Positions 1 through 7,841 of a DNA stretch of 19,575 bases are shown here, one piece after another. This DNA comes from Thermoanaerobacteraceae bacterium (GTDB taxonomy: Bacteria; Bacillota; Desulfotomaculia; Desulfotomaculales; Ammonificaceae). Every line of letters starts with the position of its first letter. Within the stretch, counting starts at the first letter, position 1. The position numbers and the translations under genes are program-made. The notes beneath the pieces were generated by a model. The model had not been told where the DNA came from, did no database searches, and was given only the letters and a program-made list of their open reading frames with translations. The stretch is from positions 1 to 19,575 of the forward strand of contig JASEJH010000003.1 in the NCBI GenBank assembly GCA_030016455.1, given 5' to 3'.

Positions 1-134
1 GCCTCTTTAGCCCGTTCCAACGCTTGTTCCACGGTATCCCCCTGGGTGAAACAACCCGGCAGCGAAGGAACAGAAACTACATACCCCTGATCCTCTTCGT
101 CCCATTCCAAAACCACTTTAAACTTACGCAGCAC
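1..134 (-). CDS. HicB-family antitoxin, N-terminal part (cut by left window edge)
   Basis: About 44 codons are visible before the reading frame leaves the window. The residues FKVVLEWDEEDQGYVV followed by VPSLPGCFTQGDTVEQALE match the HicB/UPF0150 fold: a beta hairpin, then the P-x-LPGC-x-x-x-GDT-x-E-x-AL turn and helix. HicB antitoxins neutralise the HicA mRNA interferase and often repress their own promoter. GTG at 134 is chosen because GGGGGTG lies about 6 bases upstream; GTG at 143 is in frame but less well placed. No hicA lies on the upstream side, where a tRNA gene sits, so a partner could only be beyond the left edge or absent. The family call is firm; whether it forms a toxin-antitoxin pair cannot be told from here. 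Confidence 0.8.
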   Translation of the reverse strand, partial: MLRKFKVVLEWDEEDQGYVVSVPSLPGCFTQGDTVEQALERAKE

Positions 135-285
135 TCTTGTCACCCCCGGCTAATATGCCCGGTAGAAGTTAAGCTTCCCTACCCTGAAAAAATTCCTGCT
201 CAAGTGGGAGGGTTTTAAGAAGCCGGCAGTTCCGCGGCGCCCGGAAGGATTACCCAGAAGACTATAAACCCTTGCTATAAAGCAT

Positions 286-371
<86 letters not shown>

Positions 372-385
372 ATATTCTGTTTTCA

Positions 386-414
386 ATTCTACCACAGGCA
401 GCCGGCGCAGGCAA
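386..414 (-). promoter_or_regulatory. sigma-A-type promoter for tRNA-Leu
   Basis: On the minus strand, TTGCCT is separated by exactly 17 bases from TAGAAT. The expected transcription start is a few bases before the mature tRNA 5' end. Both hexamers are close to the TTGACA/TATAAT consensus. Confidence 0.7.
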
Positions 415-464
415 CCAGCGCGCTCATCCTTTTTATTAACCCTGTTTCCTCTTCCGGAGACCTT

Positions 465-2600
465 CTAAGGAGAAGGTACTGCCTCCGGGGGTGGTTCCTC
501 AGGCAGGGGATTTACCGGCGCCTGCTGGTCAGGAGGAGCCTCCGGAGGCGGCTCCCCGGGCGAAGGCTGGTCCGCCGGCGGCTGCTGCTCCGGAAGCAGT
601 TGTTCATCAAACCCGGGCGTTTCTCCCGGAACCGGTATTCCTCCCCCGTTTTCCGGAGCTACCCCTTCACCGTACGTACCCCCGTAAACCGACGGGACAC
701 TTTCCTCCCCGTAAGTTTCGGAAACCGTCGACTCCGGGACCGGCGGTGCCGGTGTTTCTTTTATGCCCAGCGCCTGCCGGACTATTTTCCGCCACAGCTG
801 CGCGCAGTATTTGCCGCCGTAAGCCCGCGGCATGGGCCGGGGCTGATCCCAGCCCATCCACACCACCCCCACCAGCTTCGGCACCCAGCCGCAGAACCAG
901 AGGTCCTTGCCCTCATCGGTGGTACCGGTTTTACCGGCCACCAGTGTCCCGATGCGCGCCCCCGTTCCCGTCCCGTACTGAACTGCCGCGCGGAGCATGG
1001 CGGCAACGGCCTCCGCGGTCTCCTGCCGCATCGCCCGGTAGCGAACCGGCACTGCTTCCTCGATCACGGTGCCGTCAGGTTGAACAATGCGGGCAATCAC
1101 CGTCGGTTCGATATACTCGCCGCCGTTGGCAAAAGCGGCGTATGCTGCTGCCATCTCCAGCGGCGTCACCCCTTTGTGCAAACCGCCGAGTGCCGCACTC
1201 AAGCCGTCTTGGGCCGGGTTGATTTCGATCCCGAGCTTGCGGGTAAAAGCGGCCGCCCGCTTCAAGCCCACCTCGTGCAAGAGTTTGACCGCCACCACGT
1301 TAACCGAGTAAGCCAAAGCATCCTGCAGGGTAATCGTGCCGCGGTACCGCCCATCATAGTTCCGGGGCACAAAAGACCCGAAGCGCACCGGCTCATCGCG
1401 CACGGCCGTCTGCGGCGTCATCCCCAGAAACTCCACCGCCGGTCCGTAAGCGACAACCGGTTTCAATGCAGAACCCGGCTGGCGCCGTGCCTGTACCGCC
1501 CGGTTAAACTGGCGCCTCACGAGATGTTCGCGGCCGCCCACGAGTGCACGGACGGCTCCGGAAAAAGGATCCAAAAAAACAACCGCCGCCTGCGGCTGCA
1601 AAAGACCGTTCGCGTCACGGACGGAAGCGGGGAAATTCTCCCTTTTCCGCACCTCTTCTTCAGCAATCTGCTGGAGACGGGTATCCAGAGTGGTATATAT
1701 CTTTAGGCCGCCGAGAAGATAGGACTGGCCGTACTTACTTTCCAGGGTGGTGATTATGTAGTCCGTGAAATCGGGATACAGATACTCTTTCTGCGGAGTG
1801 GCGCCCCGGTGAAGAGAGAGCGGCTCTTCCCCGGCCCGCCGGTACTCTTCCGGGGTGATAAACTTACACGCCAGCATTTGTCTTAATACCGTGTTGCGCC
1901 TGGCAATCGCCGCTTCCGGGTTCCGGAAAGGATCGTAATAGCTCGGCACCTGAACCAAACCGGCAAGGAGCGCCGCCTCGCCCAACGTAAGGTCGGAGAC
2001 CTTCTTGTTAAAGTAAGTCCGGGCCGCCGCTCCTATTCCCCAGGCCCCTTCCCCGAAATAGACCCGGTTCAGGTAGAAAGTAAGGATCTCGTCCTTCGTA
2101 TAATGCCGCTCGAGCTGGACGGCCAGGAAGACTTCCTGAACCTTCCGCTTCAGCGTCCGCGAAGGACCCAAAAATGCATTTTTTGCGAGTTGCTGCGTGA
2201 TGGTGCTGCCGCCCTGCACGATCCCCCCGTGCAGAAAATTGTTCCACGCAGCCCTCAGAATCCCAATGGTATCAATGCCCCAGTGCCTGTAAAAGCGCTT
2301 GTCTTCTGCAGCGATGAAAGCCTGCTTCACGGTACTTGTGAGTTCCTCCCGGGCAACCGGGAGATAATTCCTTGTCCCCAGCGTAGCAAAGGGCACCCCG
2401 TCGGCCGTACAAAGGGTGCTGGGAGTATCCAGTTGGAGGTTCCCCGGCTGCCAGGGCGGCAGATCCCGCAACGCCGTGTAGGTCAGCCAACCTGTTGCGG
2501 CCGCAAGAAAAAGAAACAGCCCGCCCCCTGCCAGGAGTGCCGCCAGGCGGAGGTTGAGTCTCTTTCGGCCCCGGTTTATCTTTCTACCGGTACTGCGCAT
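465..2600 (-). CDS. class A penicillin-binding protein (bifunctional transglycosylase/transpeptidase, PBP1A family)
   Basis: This enzyme polymerises lipid II into glycan strands and cross-links the peptides on the outer face of the membrane. A basic N-terminus precedes one membrane anchor (about residues 19-42). The GT51 transglycosylase domain follows, with EDKRFYRHWGID (catalytic Glu99), GGSTITQQLAKN and ERHYTKDEIL (Glu164). The transpeptidase domain carries SALK (Ser377), SVN (432-434) and KTGT (557-560), so both activities look intact. Residues from about 615 to 711 form a Pro/Glu/Gly-rich tail that is probably disordered and extracytoplasmic. The start is ATG, but no convincing Shine-Dalgarno precedes it. 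It lies 81 bases downstream of the L25 gene and may be read from the same promoter. The family is certain; the exact paralogue name is not. Confidence 0.95.
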   Translation of the reverse strand: MRSTGRKINRGRKRLNLRLAALLAGGGLFLFLAAATGWLTYTALRDLPPWQPGNLQLDTPSTLCTADGVPFATLGTRNYLPVAREELTSTVKQAFIAAEDKRFYRHWGIDTIGILRAAWNNFLHGGIVQGGSTITQQLAKNAFLGPSRTLKRKVQEVFLAVQLERHYTKDEILTFYLNRVYFGEGAWGIGAAARTYFNKKVSDLTLGEAALLAGLVQVPSYYDPFRNPEAAIARRNTVLRQMLACKFITPEEYRRAGEEPLSLHRGATPQKEYLYPDFTDYIITTLESKYGQSYLLGGLKIYTTLDTRLQQIAEEEVRKRENFPASVRDANGLLQPQAAVVFLDPFSGAVRALVGGREHLVRRQFNRAVQARRQPGSALKPVVAYGPAVEFLGMTPQTAVRDEPVRFGSFVPRNYDGRYRGTITLQDALAYSVNVVAVKLLHEVGLKRAAAFTRKLGIEINPAQDGLSAALGGLHKGVTPLEMAAAYAAFANGGEYIEPTVIARIVQPDGTVIEEAVPVRYRAMRQETAEAVAAMLRAAVQYGTGTGARIGTLVAGKTGTTDEGKDLWFCGWVPKLVGVVWMGWDQPRPMPRAYGGKYCAQLWRKIVRQALGIKETPAPPVPESTVSETYGEESVPSVYGGTYGEGVAPENGGGIPVPGETPGFDEQLLPEQQPPADQPSPGEPPPEAPPDQQAPVNPLPEEPPPEAVPSP

Positions 2601-2681
2601 AACAGGTCGTATACCGATCCTTTAACCGCAAACCGTGCCGCCGGACCCCAAGCCCAGATTTGCCGCAACGGCTGCCAACAG

Positions 2682-2999
2682 TCACCACTTACCTTCAGGA
2701 GTAACTACCTGAAAGTCGAGGTGCACCGGCTGCATCTTTAACGGGTGGTACTGCACCTCTTTAATCACAGCGCGGTGGACCTCTTCTCTGCCTTCATCCA
2801 CAAGCTTAAGCGCCACATAAGGATTTCGGCCGGCATTCGCGAGAATCCCCTGAACGGCCTGGGCACTTACCGCAACCGGAAGGCTGCCGATATTCTTTCC
2901 GTAAACCACCGCCGGCAAAAGGCCCTGCGCCCGCAAGCGGTTGCGGCACCCCCTGCCTCTGCAAGAGCGGACGTACGCTTCTAGATTTGCCGCAGTCAT
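2682..2999 (-). CDS. 50S ribosomal protein L25, short form (Ctc-like)
   Basis: A 105-residue protein with the L25 signature: a basic RNRLRAQGLLPAVVYGKN stretch, then a beta-rich body ending in VIKEVQYHPLKMQPVHLDFQVV. L25 binds 5S rRNA in the large subunit. Many Gram-positive bacteria have a longer Ctc/TL5 version with a second domain; this one stops after the 5S-binding domain, like the E. coli protein. ATG at 2999 is preferred to GTG at 3008 because AGGGGTGG lies about 5-6 bases before it. A clear promoter lies upstream and the penicillin-binding protein gene follows on the same strand. The family call is confident; a stress-related Ctc role is only possible. Confidence 0.88.
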   Translation of the reverse strand: MTAANLEAYVRSCRGRGCRNRLRAQGLLPAVVYGKNIGSLPVAVSAQAVQGILANAGRNPYVALKLVDEGREEVHRAVIKEVQYHPLKMQPVHLDFQVVTPEGKW

Positions 3000-3041
3000 C
3001 ACAACCACCCCTGCATTCCGAAAGCCTTATCCTGAAAAGAA

Positions 3042-3069
3042 ATTATACCCCCGTCCCTCCAAAAATCAA
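3042..3069 (-). promoter_or_regulatory. sigma-A-type promoter for the L25-PBP unit
   Basis: On the minus strand, TTGATT is followed after 16 bases by a perfect TATAAT. It lies about 45 bases upstream of the L25 start, in the gap between the diverging L25 and hflX genes. Confidence 0.7.
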
Positions 3070-3163
3070 CCGGTGTGCGGTTTACCGTGCCCTTCCTGAA
3101 GGTTTTCTCTCCCGGCGGTAGAACAATCTTAAAGACAAACACCGAAAAACAGGTGAAAAGCGT

Positions 3164-4396
3164 TTGAAACAAGGTCTCATCTGTTACCTCGCCCTCGGCG
3201 AGACCGAGGAGGAAATTGCATACGACCTGGCGGAGCTTCGCGAACTCTTGAAAAACGTTGAAATTGAAGCCGCCGGGGTGGTGATTCAGCACCGCCAGCC
3301 CGACCTGAACTACCTGTTTGGCGAAGGGAAAATCCGCACCGCCAAGGAACAGGTGGAACGGGAAGGTTTTGCCGCCATCGTCTTCAACCGCGAGCTTTCG
3401 CCCCGCCAGGTGAAGGCGCTGGAAGACCTCTTCGGCGACGTGGAGGTCTGGGACCGCACCCAGGTGATCCTGGAGATTTTCCGCCGCCGCGCTCACTCCC
3501 GCGAAGGAAAAATCCAGGTGGAACTGGCACGGCTCACCTACCTGTATCCCCGGCTCTACGGCCTGGGCGGCGCCCTTTCCCGCCTGGGCGGCGGCATCGG
3601 CACCCGCGGTCCGGGCGAAACAAAACTCGAAATCCTCCGCCGCGTCGTCCGGGAACAGATCCACGACCTGCGCCGGGAACTGGCGGCGATCCGGGAGAAC
3701 CGCGCCCTCCTACGTAAGCAGCGCCAGGAAGAAGGCATCCCTACCGTCTCGCTGGTGGGCTATACCAACGCCGGCAAGTCTACCCTTCTGAACGCCCTTT
3801 GCACGAGCGACCAAAAGGTGGTGACTGCGGACCGGCTTTTCGCCACACTCGACCCGGTGAGCCGCCGCGTCCGCCTTCCGTCGGGCCGCTTTTTCCTCCT
3901 CACCGACACGGTCGGGTTCATCAAGGAACTGCCGCCCAAGCTCAAGGAAGCTTTCAAGGCCACCCTCGAGGAATTAGACGCGGCCGACCTGCTCCTGCAC
4001 GTAATTGACCTCACCAGCCCCTACCTCGACGAGCAGGCGGCAGCCGTGGAGAAGCTGCTAAGCGAGCTCGGCCTCGGGGAAAAGCCGGTTCTGAAGGTTT
4101 ACAGCAAGTTGGACCGCTTTGCCGGAGTTCTTCCCGATGACGGCGTGGCGGTCTCGGCCCTTGACGGCACCAACCTGGACCGCCTGCTGGCCCGGATCGA
4201 AGAAATCCTCTTCCCCGAGGCGGAACTCGTCCTCCTGGTTCCTTTTCCGGAATTAGGAACGGTGAACCGCTTCCGGGAGCGCCTGCGCATCCTTAAAGAG
4301 GAGTACGTGCCGCAGGGCGTGCGGCTGACCGTGCGCGGGCGCCCGGCAGACCTGGACCGGCTACAGGCCTACCTGCAGCCGCGCGGTGATGGGTAA
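3164..4396 (+). CDS. hflX: GTPase HflX (ribosome-splitting/rescue factor)
   Basis: HflX binds the 50S subunit and splits stalled or hibernating ribosomes. The 410-residue length is normal for the family. The N-terminal HflX domain includes QPDLNYLFGEGK and the glycine-rich GLGGALSRLGGGIGTRGPGE (about 133-152), followed by a helical linker and the G domain. That domain has GYTNAGKST (G1, 199-207) and DTVGF (G3, 248-252). The G4 motif, normally NKxD, reads SKLD (314-317), an Asn-to-Ser change; G5 reads SALDG. The start codon is TTG, supported by AGGTGA seven bases upstream. It diverges from the L25 gene and converges on the ATPase relic 20 bases beyond its stop. The identification is firm. Confidence 0.95.
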   Translation: MKQGLICYLALGETEEEIAYDLAELRELLKNVEIEAAGVVIQHRQPDLNYLFGEGKIRTAKEQVEREGFAAIVFNRELSPRQVKALEDLFGDVEVWDRTQVILEIFRRRAHSREGKIQVELARLTYLYPRLYGLGGALSRLGGGIGTRGPGETKLEILRRVVREQIHDLRRELAAIRENRALLRKQRQEEGIPTVSLVGYTNAGKSTLLNALCTSDQKVVTADRLFATLDPVSRRVRLPSGRFFLLTDTVGFIKELPPKLKEAFKATLEELDAADLLLHVIDLTSPYLDEQAAAVEKLLSELGLGEKPVLKVYSKLDRFAGVLPDDGVAVSALDGTNLDRLLARIEEILFPEAELVLLVPFPELGTVNRFRERLRILKEEYVPQGVRLTVRGRPADLDRLQAYLQPRGDG

Positions 4397-4416
4397 TTTC
4401 GCCATTCTTTTAGCAA

Positions 4417-4674
4417 TCACGGCAGCAGCCGGCGATTGCGAACGCCGCCACCTTTTATAAACCGTCTCAAGAAGCACGAGGATAAAGGCATCACCAGCGG
4501 GATAAGCCAGTGCGCGGGTGCCAAAGGGTGGGTCTTAAAGACAAAACGCGCCGGGGCAAAGTAGATAAGGACAAAAAGCAGCAGGAGCTCGCTTAATACT
4601 ACGGGTAGAAGGAACACGTTTCCCCCGAGAGAAAGACGGAAGACCGTCTCCCTGCTGGAGCGGCGGGTGAAAAC
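4417..4674 (-). pseudogene. C-terminal remnant of a P-type (calcium-type) cation-transporting ATPase
   Basis: Directly after the rtcA stop, in the same frame, 85 codons run to the next stop. They begin VFTRRSSRETVFRLSLGGN, then give two hydrophobic segments separated by FVFKTHPLAPAHWLIPL. This is the pattern of the last transmembrane pair of SERCA/PMA-like ATPases: a Ser/Arg-rich loop, a helix ending in a Y-x-P-like turn, an F-x-T-x-PL segment, W, and a last helix. The rest of the roughly 900-residue protein is missing. A GTG at 4617 with GGGGGA upstream could start a 66-residue membrane peptide, but relic status is likelier. The family match is from memory of the conserved C-terminus. Confidence 0.7.
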
Positions 4675-5757
4675 TCAGGGACTGCTGCGGATCGGTCGCA
4701 GCCCGGAGCCGCACACCCGGACCACCCTTTCCGCTTCCTCGGCGCAAGCCTCCACTCCCAATAACTGCGCCACCACTTGCAGGTTGGTGGCCACGTGCTC
4801 CGTGACGGCGGGAACGCGGTAGCGTGTTTCCCCGGCGGCCAGGGCGGCGTAAACCACTAACTGGTCGGCCGTAAAGCGGTCCACCGTTGCACCGCCAGCC
4901 AGGTCCTCCTGAAGGCACCTGGCAACATAGCGACCGATGGCCTCGGAGCGCCGCCCCGGCGCCCCGGCCCGGTCCGCGCCCAGGACAGCTCCCGTATCAG
5001 TCACCGCCCAGACGCAGAGCGCCGCTCCCGCCTGCTTGGCCGTCGCGTCTTCGCGCACTTCTACTTCCACCGGTATGCCGAACGGCCGCAGGCTGCTCCG
5101 GAGGCTTTCCGTCATCCGCTCCGCTACGTGCCGTTCCGCCAGGTGGGAAGCCAGCGCCACGCCGGCGAAGCGCACAACTCGCCCCGGCGACGTAAGCACC
5201 AAGGGCCGCAGGCTTTTCACCGGACGCACCTTCAGTTCCACCACCCCCTCCCCCGCCGGCACGTAACCGGGACGAACCACGGCAAGGTCCGCCTCCGCCC
5301 CCATCCGCCGGAGCAGGGGCAAAAGGACGTTTTGCGTATGGAAGGGGGAGGGTGCAAAGTCCTGAAAAAGCCCGCCCGTTACCCGGAGCGTCACAGGCGC
5401 ACCGGCGAACAGGGCGAGGGGCAGAACCGTATGCAGGAGCAGCACCGCCGAGCCTGCACTCCCCACGTCCCACGCGTAAAAGCCGCCCCGGGGTGGATGT
5501 ACCGGCCGGAAAAAGATTTCCCGTGCCCCCGCCGCTGCCCCTTCGACAACACCGTCGCACATATCCCGGCAGGCCATAACCGCCGCCAAATGCTGGTGCC
5601 TCAGCCCCGGCTTTTCTCTTTTTACCCTGATGTTGAAAAGGTGCAGGCTCTCCCCGGTGAGAGCAGCCAGGCAGACCGCAAGCCGCACGATCGTCCCGCT
5701 GCCGGACCCCGTGGCCCCGTCAAGGACAATCACCGGCACCACCCCTGTTACCATCAT
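4675..5757 (-). CDS. rtcA: RNA 3'-terminal phosphate cyclase (RtcA family)
   Basis: RtcA converts RNA 3'-phosphate ends to 2',3'-cyclic phosphates using ATP, through an adenylated histidine. The roughly 360-residue length fits the family. Recognisable blocks are LDGATGSGSGTIVR near the N-terminus, the IRVKREKPGLRHQHLAAV segment, GSAGSAVLLLHTVLPLALF, ADQLVVYAAL, and the C-terminal VTEHVATNLQVV whose His corresponds to the adenylated residue. The first loop differs from the usual DGxxGEGGGQxLR, carrying S-G-S-G-T instead of E-G-G-G-Q. ATG codons at 5757 and 5754 have no clear ribosome-binding site. GTG at 5733, with AGGGG 8 bases upstream, would begin exactly where family members do and may be the true start. 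No rtcB or archease gene is nearby. The stop abuts the ATPase relic. Confidence 0.88.
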   Translation of the reverse strand: MMVTGVVPVIVLDGATGSGSGTIVRLAVCLAALTGESLHLFNIRVKREKPGLRHQHLAAVMACRDMCDGVVEGAAAGAREIFFRPVHPPRGGFYAWDVGSAGSAVLLLHTVLPLALFAGAPVTLRVTGGLFQDFAPSPFHTQNVLLPLLRRMGAEADLAVVRPGYVPAGEGVVELKVRPVKSLRPLVLTSPGRVVRFAGVALASHLAERHVAERMTESLRSSLRPFGIPVEVEVREDATAKQAGAALCVWAVTDTGAVLGADRAGAPGRRSEAIGRYVARCLQEDLAGGATVDRFTADQLVVYAALAAGETRYRVPAVTEHVATNLQVVAQLLGVEACAEEAERVVRVCGSGLRPIRSSP

Positions 5758-5841
5758 AACCAATTATTGAACCATATACCATAAAACAAGCGCCGGGACT
5801 GAAATAAAAAATAAAGCTTCATTGCCAGGCCTAAAACGCCA

Positions 5842-5879
5842 GGTGCCCGGCGCCTGCTTTCTCAGGCTTTCCGGGCACC
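5842..5879 (-). terminator. strong hairpin downstream of the metallopeptidase gene
   Basis: GGTGCCCGG (5842-5850) pairs with CCGGGCACC (5871-5879), and inside the loop GCCTG pairs with CAGGC, making a long, nearly continuous stem. It lies 22 bases past the stop of the minus-strand gene ending at 5902. No good T-run follows directly, so it may be an imperfect intrinsic terminator or an RNA-stabilising structure ahead of rtcA. Confidence 0.5.
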
Positions 5880-5901
5880 CCACCGGGGCTGATCCGTGGG
5901 T

Positions 5902-6597
5902 CTATTCCCCGGCCAGAACCTCAAGGAGAAACGCCTTCTCTTTTTCCCCCGGCGGCGCAATGCCGCAGAGGTAGGGGATGTACCGCGCCTTTTCGCTGCC
6001 GAAGAGCCAGCGGAAATCCTCGGCAAAGATCTCCTCGGGGTGGCAGGTCCAGCCCTTTGCGTCCGCTCCGGCCGCGCCGCGCAGCTTCAGGTATTCCTGC
6101 AGCGTCCGGTTGTCAACCAACTGATAACGGACCACGTGCCCAAACTCGTGGGCAACCGCGTAAGCCGCCAGGTACGGGGCGAACCGCTCCACATTCGCCT
6201 CACCCTTCCGGACCCCCACCGTGTAGGACGCGTACCGCGGCGAGGCGAAGAGGTACACCTTGTTCTGCCCGGGCAGGGTGCAGCCGGCCAGCATCCCCAG
6301 GCCGGGAAGGCTGCAGCGCTGGCGCACCGTATATACCGGGATGTCAAGCGCGGCCACCGCCGGCAGGACCGTTTCCAGGTGCCGTACCTCCGCCGCTACC
6401 GCCTCCGCCGGCGGCAGTTCTGCCTGTCCGTAGGCGCAGTCCTGGGTTTGCACCCCGCCGATACAGGCGGGCACCGCGTTTAATTCGCCGAAGCTCACTT
6501 GCGCGCCCGCGCCGCCGGCCCCGAATACGCCGGCCAGCACCAGGGCGAGCACCACTCCCCAGGCAACCTTCTTACTCCTCTTCCTTAACGCGGCCAT
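5902..6597 (-). CDS. secreted HExxH metallopeptidase-like protein, function unknown
   Basis: I do not recognise a named family. The protein has a basic N-terminus, a hydrophobic stretch and an AGAGAQ-like cleavage region about 32 residues in, so it is probably exported. Near residues 150-154 it has HEFGH, a zinc-protease HExxH motif. About 35-40 residues later comes CHPEEIFAEDFRWLFG, whose acidic residues could give the third zinc ligand as in gluzincins. Six cysteines suggest disulfide bonds outside the cell. ATG at 6597 is preferred because GGGGGCGAGGGG directly precedes it; an in-frame ATG at 6621 lacks a ribosome-binding site. The gene diverges from the PHP phosphatase gene. Protease activity is an inference from motifs only. 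Confidence 0.75.
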   Translation of the reverse strand: MAALRKRSKKVAWGVVLALVLAGVFGAGGAGAQVSFGELNAVPACIGGVQTQDCAYGQAELPPAEAVAAEVRHLETVLPAVAALDIPVYTVRQRCSLPGLGMLAGCTLPGQNKVYLFASPRYASYTVGVRKGEANVERFAPYLAAYAVAHEFGHVVRYQLVDNRTLQEYLKLRGAAGADAKGWTCHPEEIFAEDFRWLFGSEKARYIPYLCGIAPPGEKEKAFLLEVLAGE

Positions 6598-6611
6598 CCC
6601 CTCGCCCCCTA

Positions 6612-6647
6612 ATTCCGACATAAATTGCTACTATTCGACATAATTAT
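6612..6647. promoter_or_regulatory. paired direct repeat in the divergent intergenic region
   Basis: ATTCCGACATAAATT (6612-6626) and ATTCGACATAATTAT (6633-6647) form an imperfect direct repeat with starts 21 bases apart, about two helical turns. They sit in an AT-rich island just upstream of the metallopeptidase start, between two divergent genes. This spacing suits an operator or a promoter-overlapping control site; no regulator can be named. Confidence 0.35.
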
Positions 6648-6864
6648 CAGCGAGAACGGGGCGGGGCCGCATGAAGCAAAAGTCACCTTTTAAAAGGGTT
6701 TCGAGGAGGATTTTTCCCTGGGCCGGACGGCCCAACGATTAGGACTCCAGACCTACCGCAAAACCGGACCACAGGCGGACCGGCCGCAATTCTTTTCCTT
6801 TTCAACAGGAGATTCGGGGAGGGCCGTTGTATTAATACCTGCAAAAGAATGCGGGGGAATAACC

Positions 6865-7665
6865 GTGATTGACATCCACGCGCACATCCTGCCGGGGCTC
6901 GACGACGGTCCGGAAACGCCTGAAGACAGCCTGGAGATGGCGTGGGCATACGTAAAGGCGGGGTACACCACCGTCGTGGCCACCCCCCACGTCATACCGG
7001 GGGTTTACGACCACACCCGCGCGGCGATCCTGCGCAGCGTGCGCCGGCTCCAGGAGCGTCTCCAGGCGGCCGGGATTCCCCTCACCGTGCTCCCGGGCGC
7101 CGAGTACCACGTCAGCGACCGGCTGCTCCCGCTGCTCCGGGCGGGTGAACTGCTCACCCTGAATGACACCGGCAAGTACCTGCTGGTCGAACTCCCTTTT
7201 TACCAGATACCCGAATACGTTTCCCAGGTCCTCTTCGAGCTGCTGCTGGCCGGAGTGACCCCCATCATCGCCCACCCGGAACGCAACGACTTTCTGGCGC
7301 GCGATCCCGCCGCGCTGGCCGAAATGCGCGCCAGAGGAATCCTGGCCCAGGTTACCGCCGGCGCCCTGACGGGTCTGTTCGGTTCTGCCGCGAAGCGGGT
7401 GGCGGCCGCCTGTGTCCGGGAAGGGACGGCACAGTTCGTCGCCACCGATGCCCACGGCCCCGACGCGCGGCTCGAAGCCGGCGCGGAGGCCGCCGCCCTC
7501 TTGGGTGCGAGCGCAAAGGCCTTTCTTCACACCAACCCGGCAGCGGTAGTGGAAGGCACCGCCATGGATCCCGCAGCCTTCGCCGGTGCGTCTTCCTCCC
7601 GCAGGAACCGGCTGGCAGTCTTCCATAAAGAAGGAAAGGGGAAATCTTTCGCCAGCGACTTCTGA
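6865..7665 (+). CDS. PHP-family phosphatase, CpsB/YwqE type (protein-tyrosine phosphatase of capsule/exopolysaccharide loci)
   Basis: This family dephosphorylates the tyrosine-rich tail of the bacterial tyrosine kinase that controls polysaccharide export. The metal-binding set is complete in the order expected for the PHP fold: DIHAH (His5, His7), TPH (His42), GAEY (Glu80), VEL (Glu109), AHPER (His137) and TDAHG (Asp195, His197). The length of 266 is normal. The start is GTG with GGGGGA about 7 bases upstream. No cognate kinase or polymerase is in the window, but a galE remnant follows downstream. That suggests a polysaccharide locus has largely been lost here. Family membership is firm; the in vivo substrate is inferred. 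Confidence 0.88.
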   Translation: MIDIHAHILPGLDDGPETPEDSLEMAWAYVKAGYTTVVATPHVIPGVYDHTRAAILRSVRRLQERLQAAGIPLTVLPGAEYHVSDRLLPLLRAGELLTLNDTGKYLLVELPFYQIPEYVSQVLFELLLAGVTPIIAHPERNDFLARDPAALAEMRARGILAQVTAGALTGLFGSAAKRVAAACVREGTAQFVATDAHGPDARLEAGAEAAALLGASAKAFLHTNPAAVVEGTAMDPAAFAGASSSRRNRLAVFHKEGKGKSFASDF

Positions 7666-7841
7666 TAAAGTCTCCTGAAACCCGGGTACCAATCCCCGGA
7701 ACCCCGTTGGAACCCCGGGCTTTACGGACCCGAACCGCTCGTCGCGACGGCCCGCCGCGTTGAAAACAGTGTCCCCCTGAAAACAGGCAAACAACCTGCC
7801 CCCGGGAAGTCCCCCGCCCTCCCCGGTGGAAAATTCAGGTT

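Noticed and set aside
150..285. Search for a hicA toxin upstream of the left-edge hicB
   Set aside because: The frame there gives no HicA features (no G-S-H motif), and the tRNA gene begins immediately upstream.
460..477. ACCTTCT/AGAAGGT hairpin at the penicillin-binding protein stop
   Set aside because: It overlaps the stop codon and has no T-run after it on the minus strand, so terminator function is not supported.
6683..6760. Minus-strand peptide LIVGPSGPGKN resembling a P-loop
   Set aside because: There is no surrounding nucleotide-kinase fold, no start signal, and the underlying DNA is a GGGCC/GGCCC palindrome; probably chance.
6832..7794. Long minus-strand frame opposite the PHP phosphatase
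   Set aside because: The plus strand has every PHP metal ligand and a ribosome-binding site; the antisense frame shows no family features.
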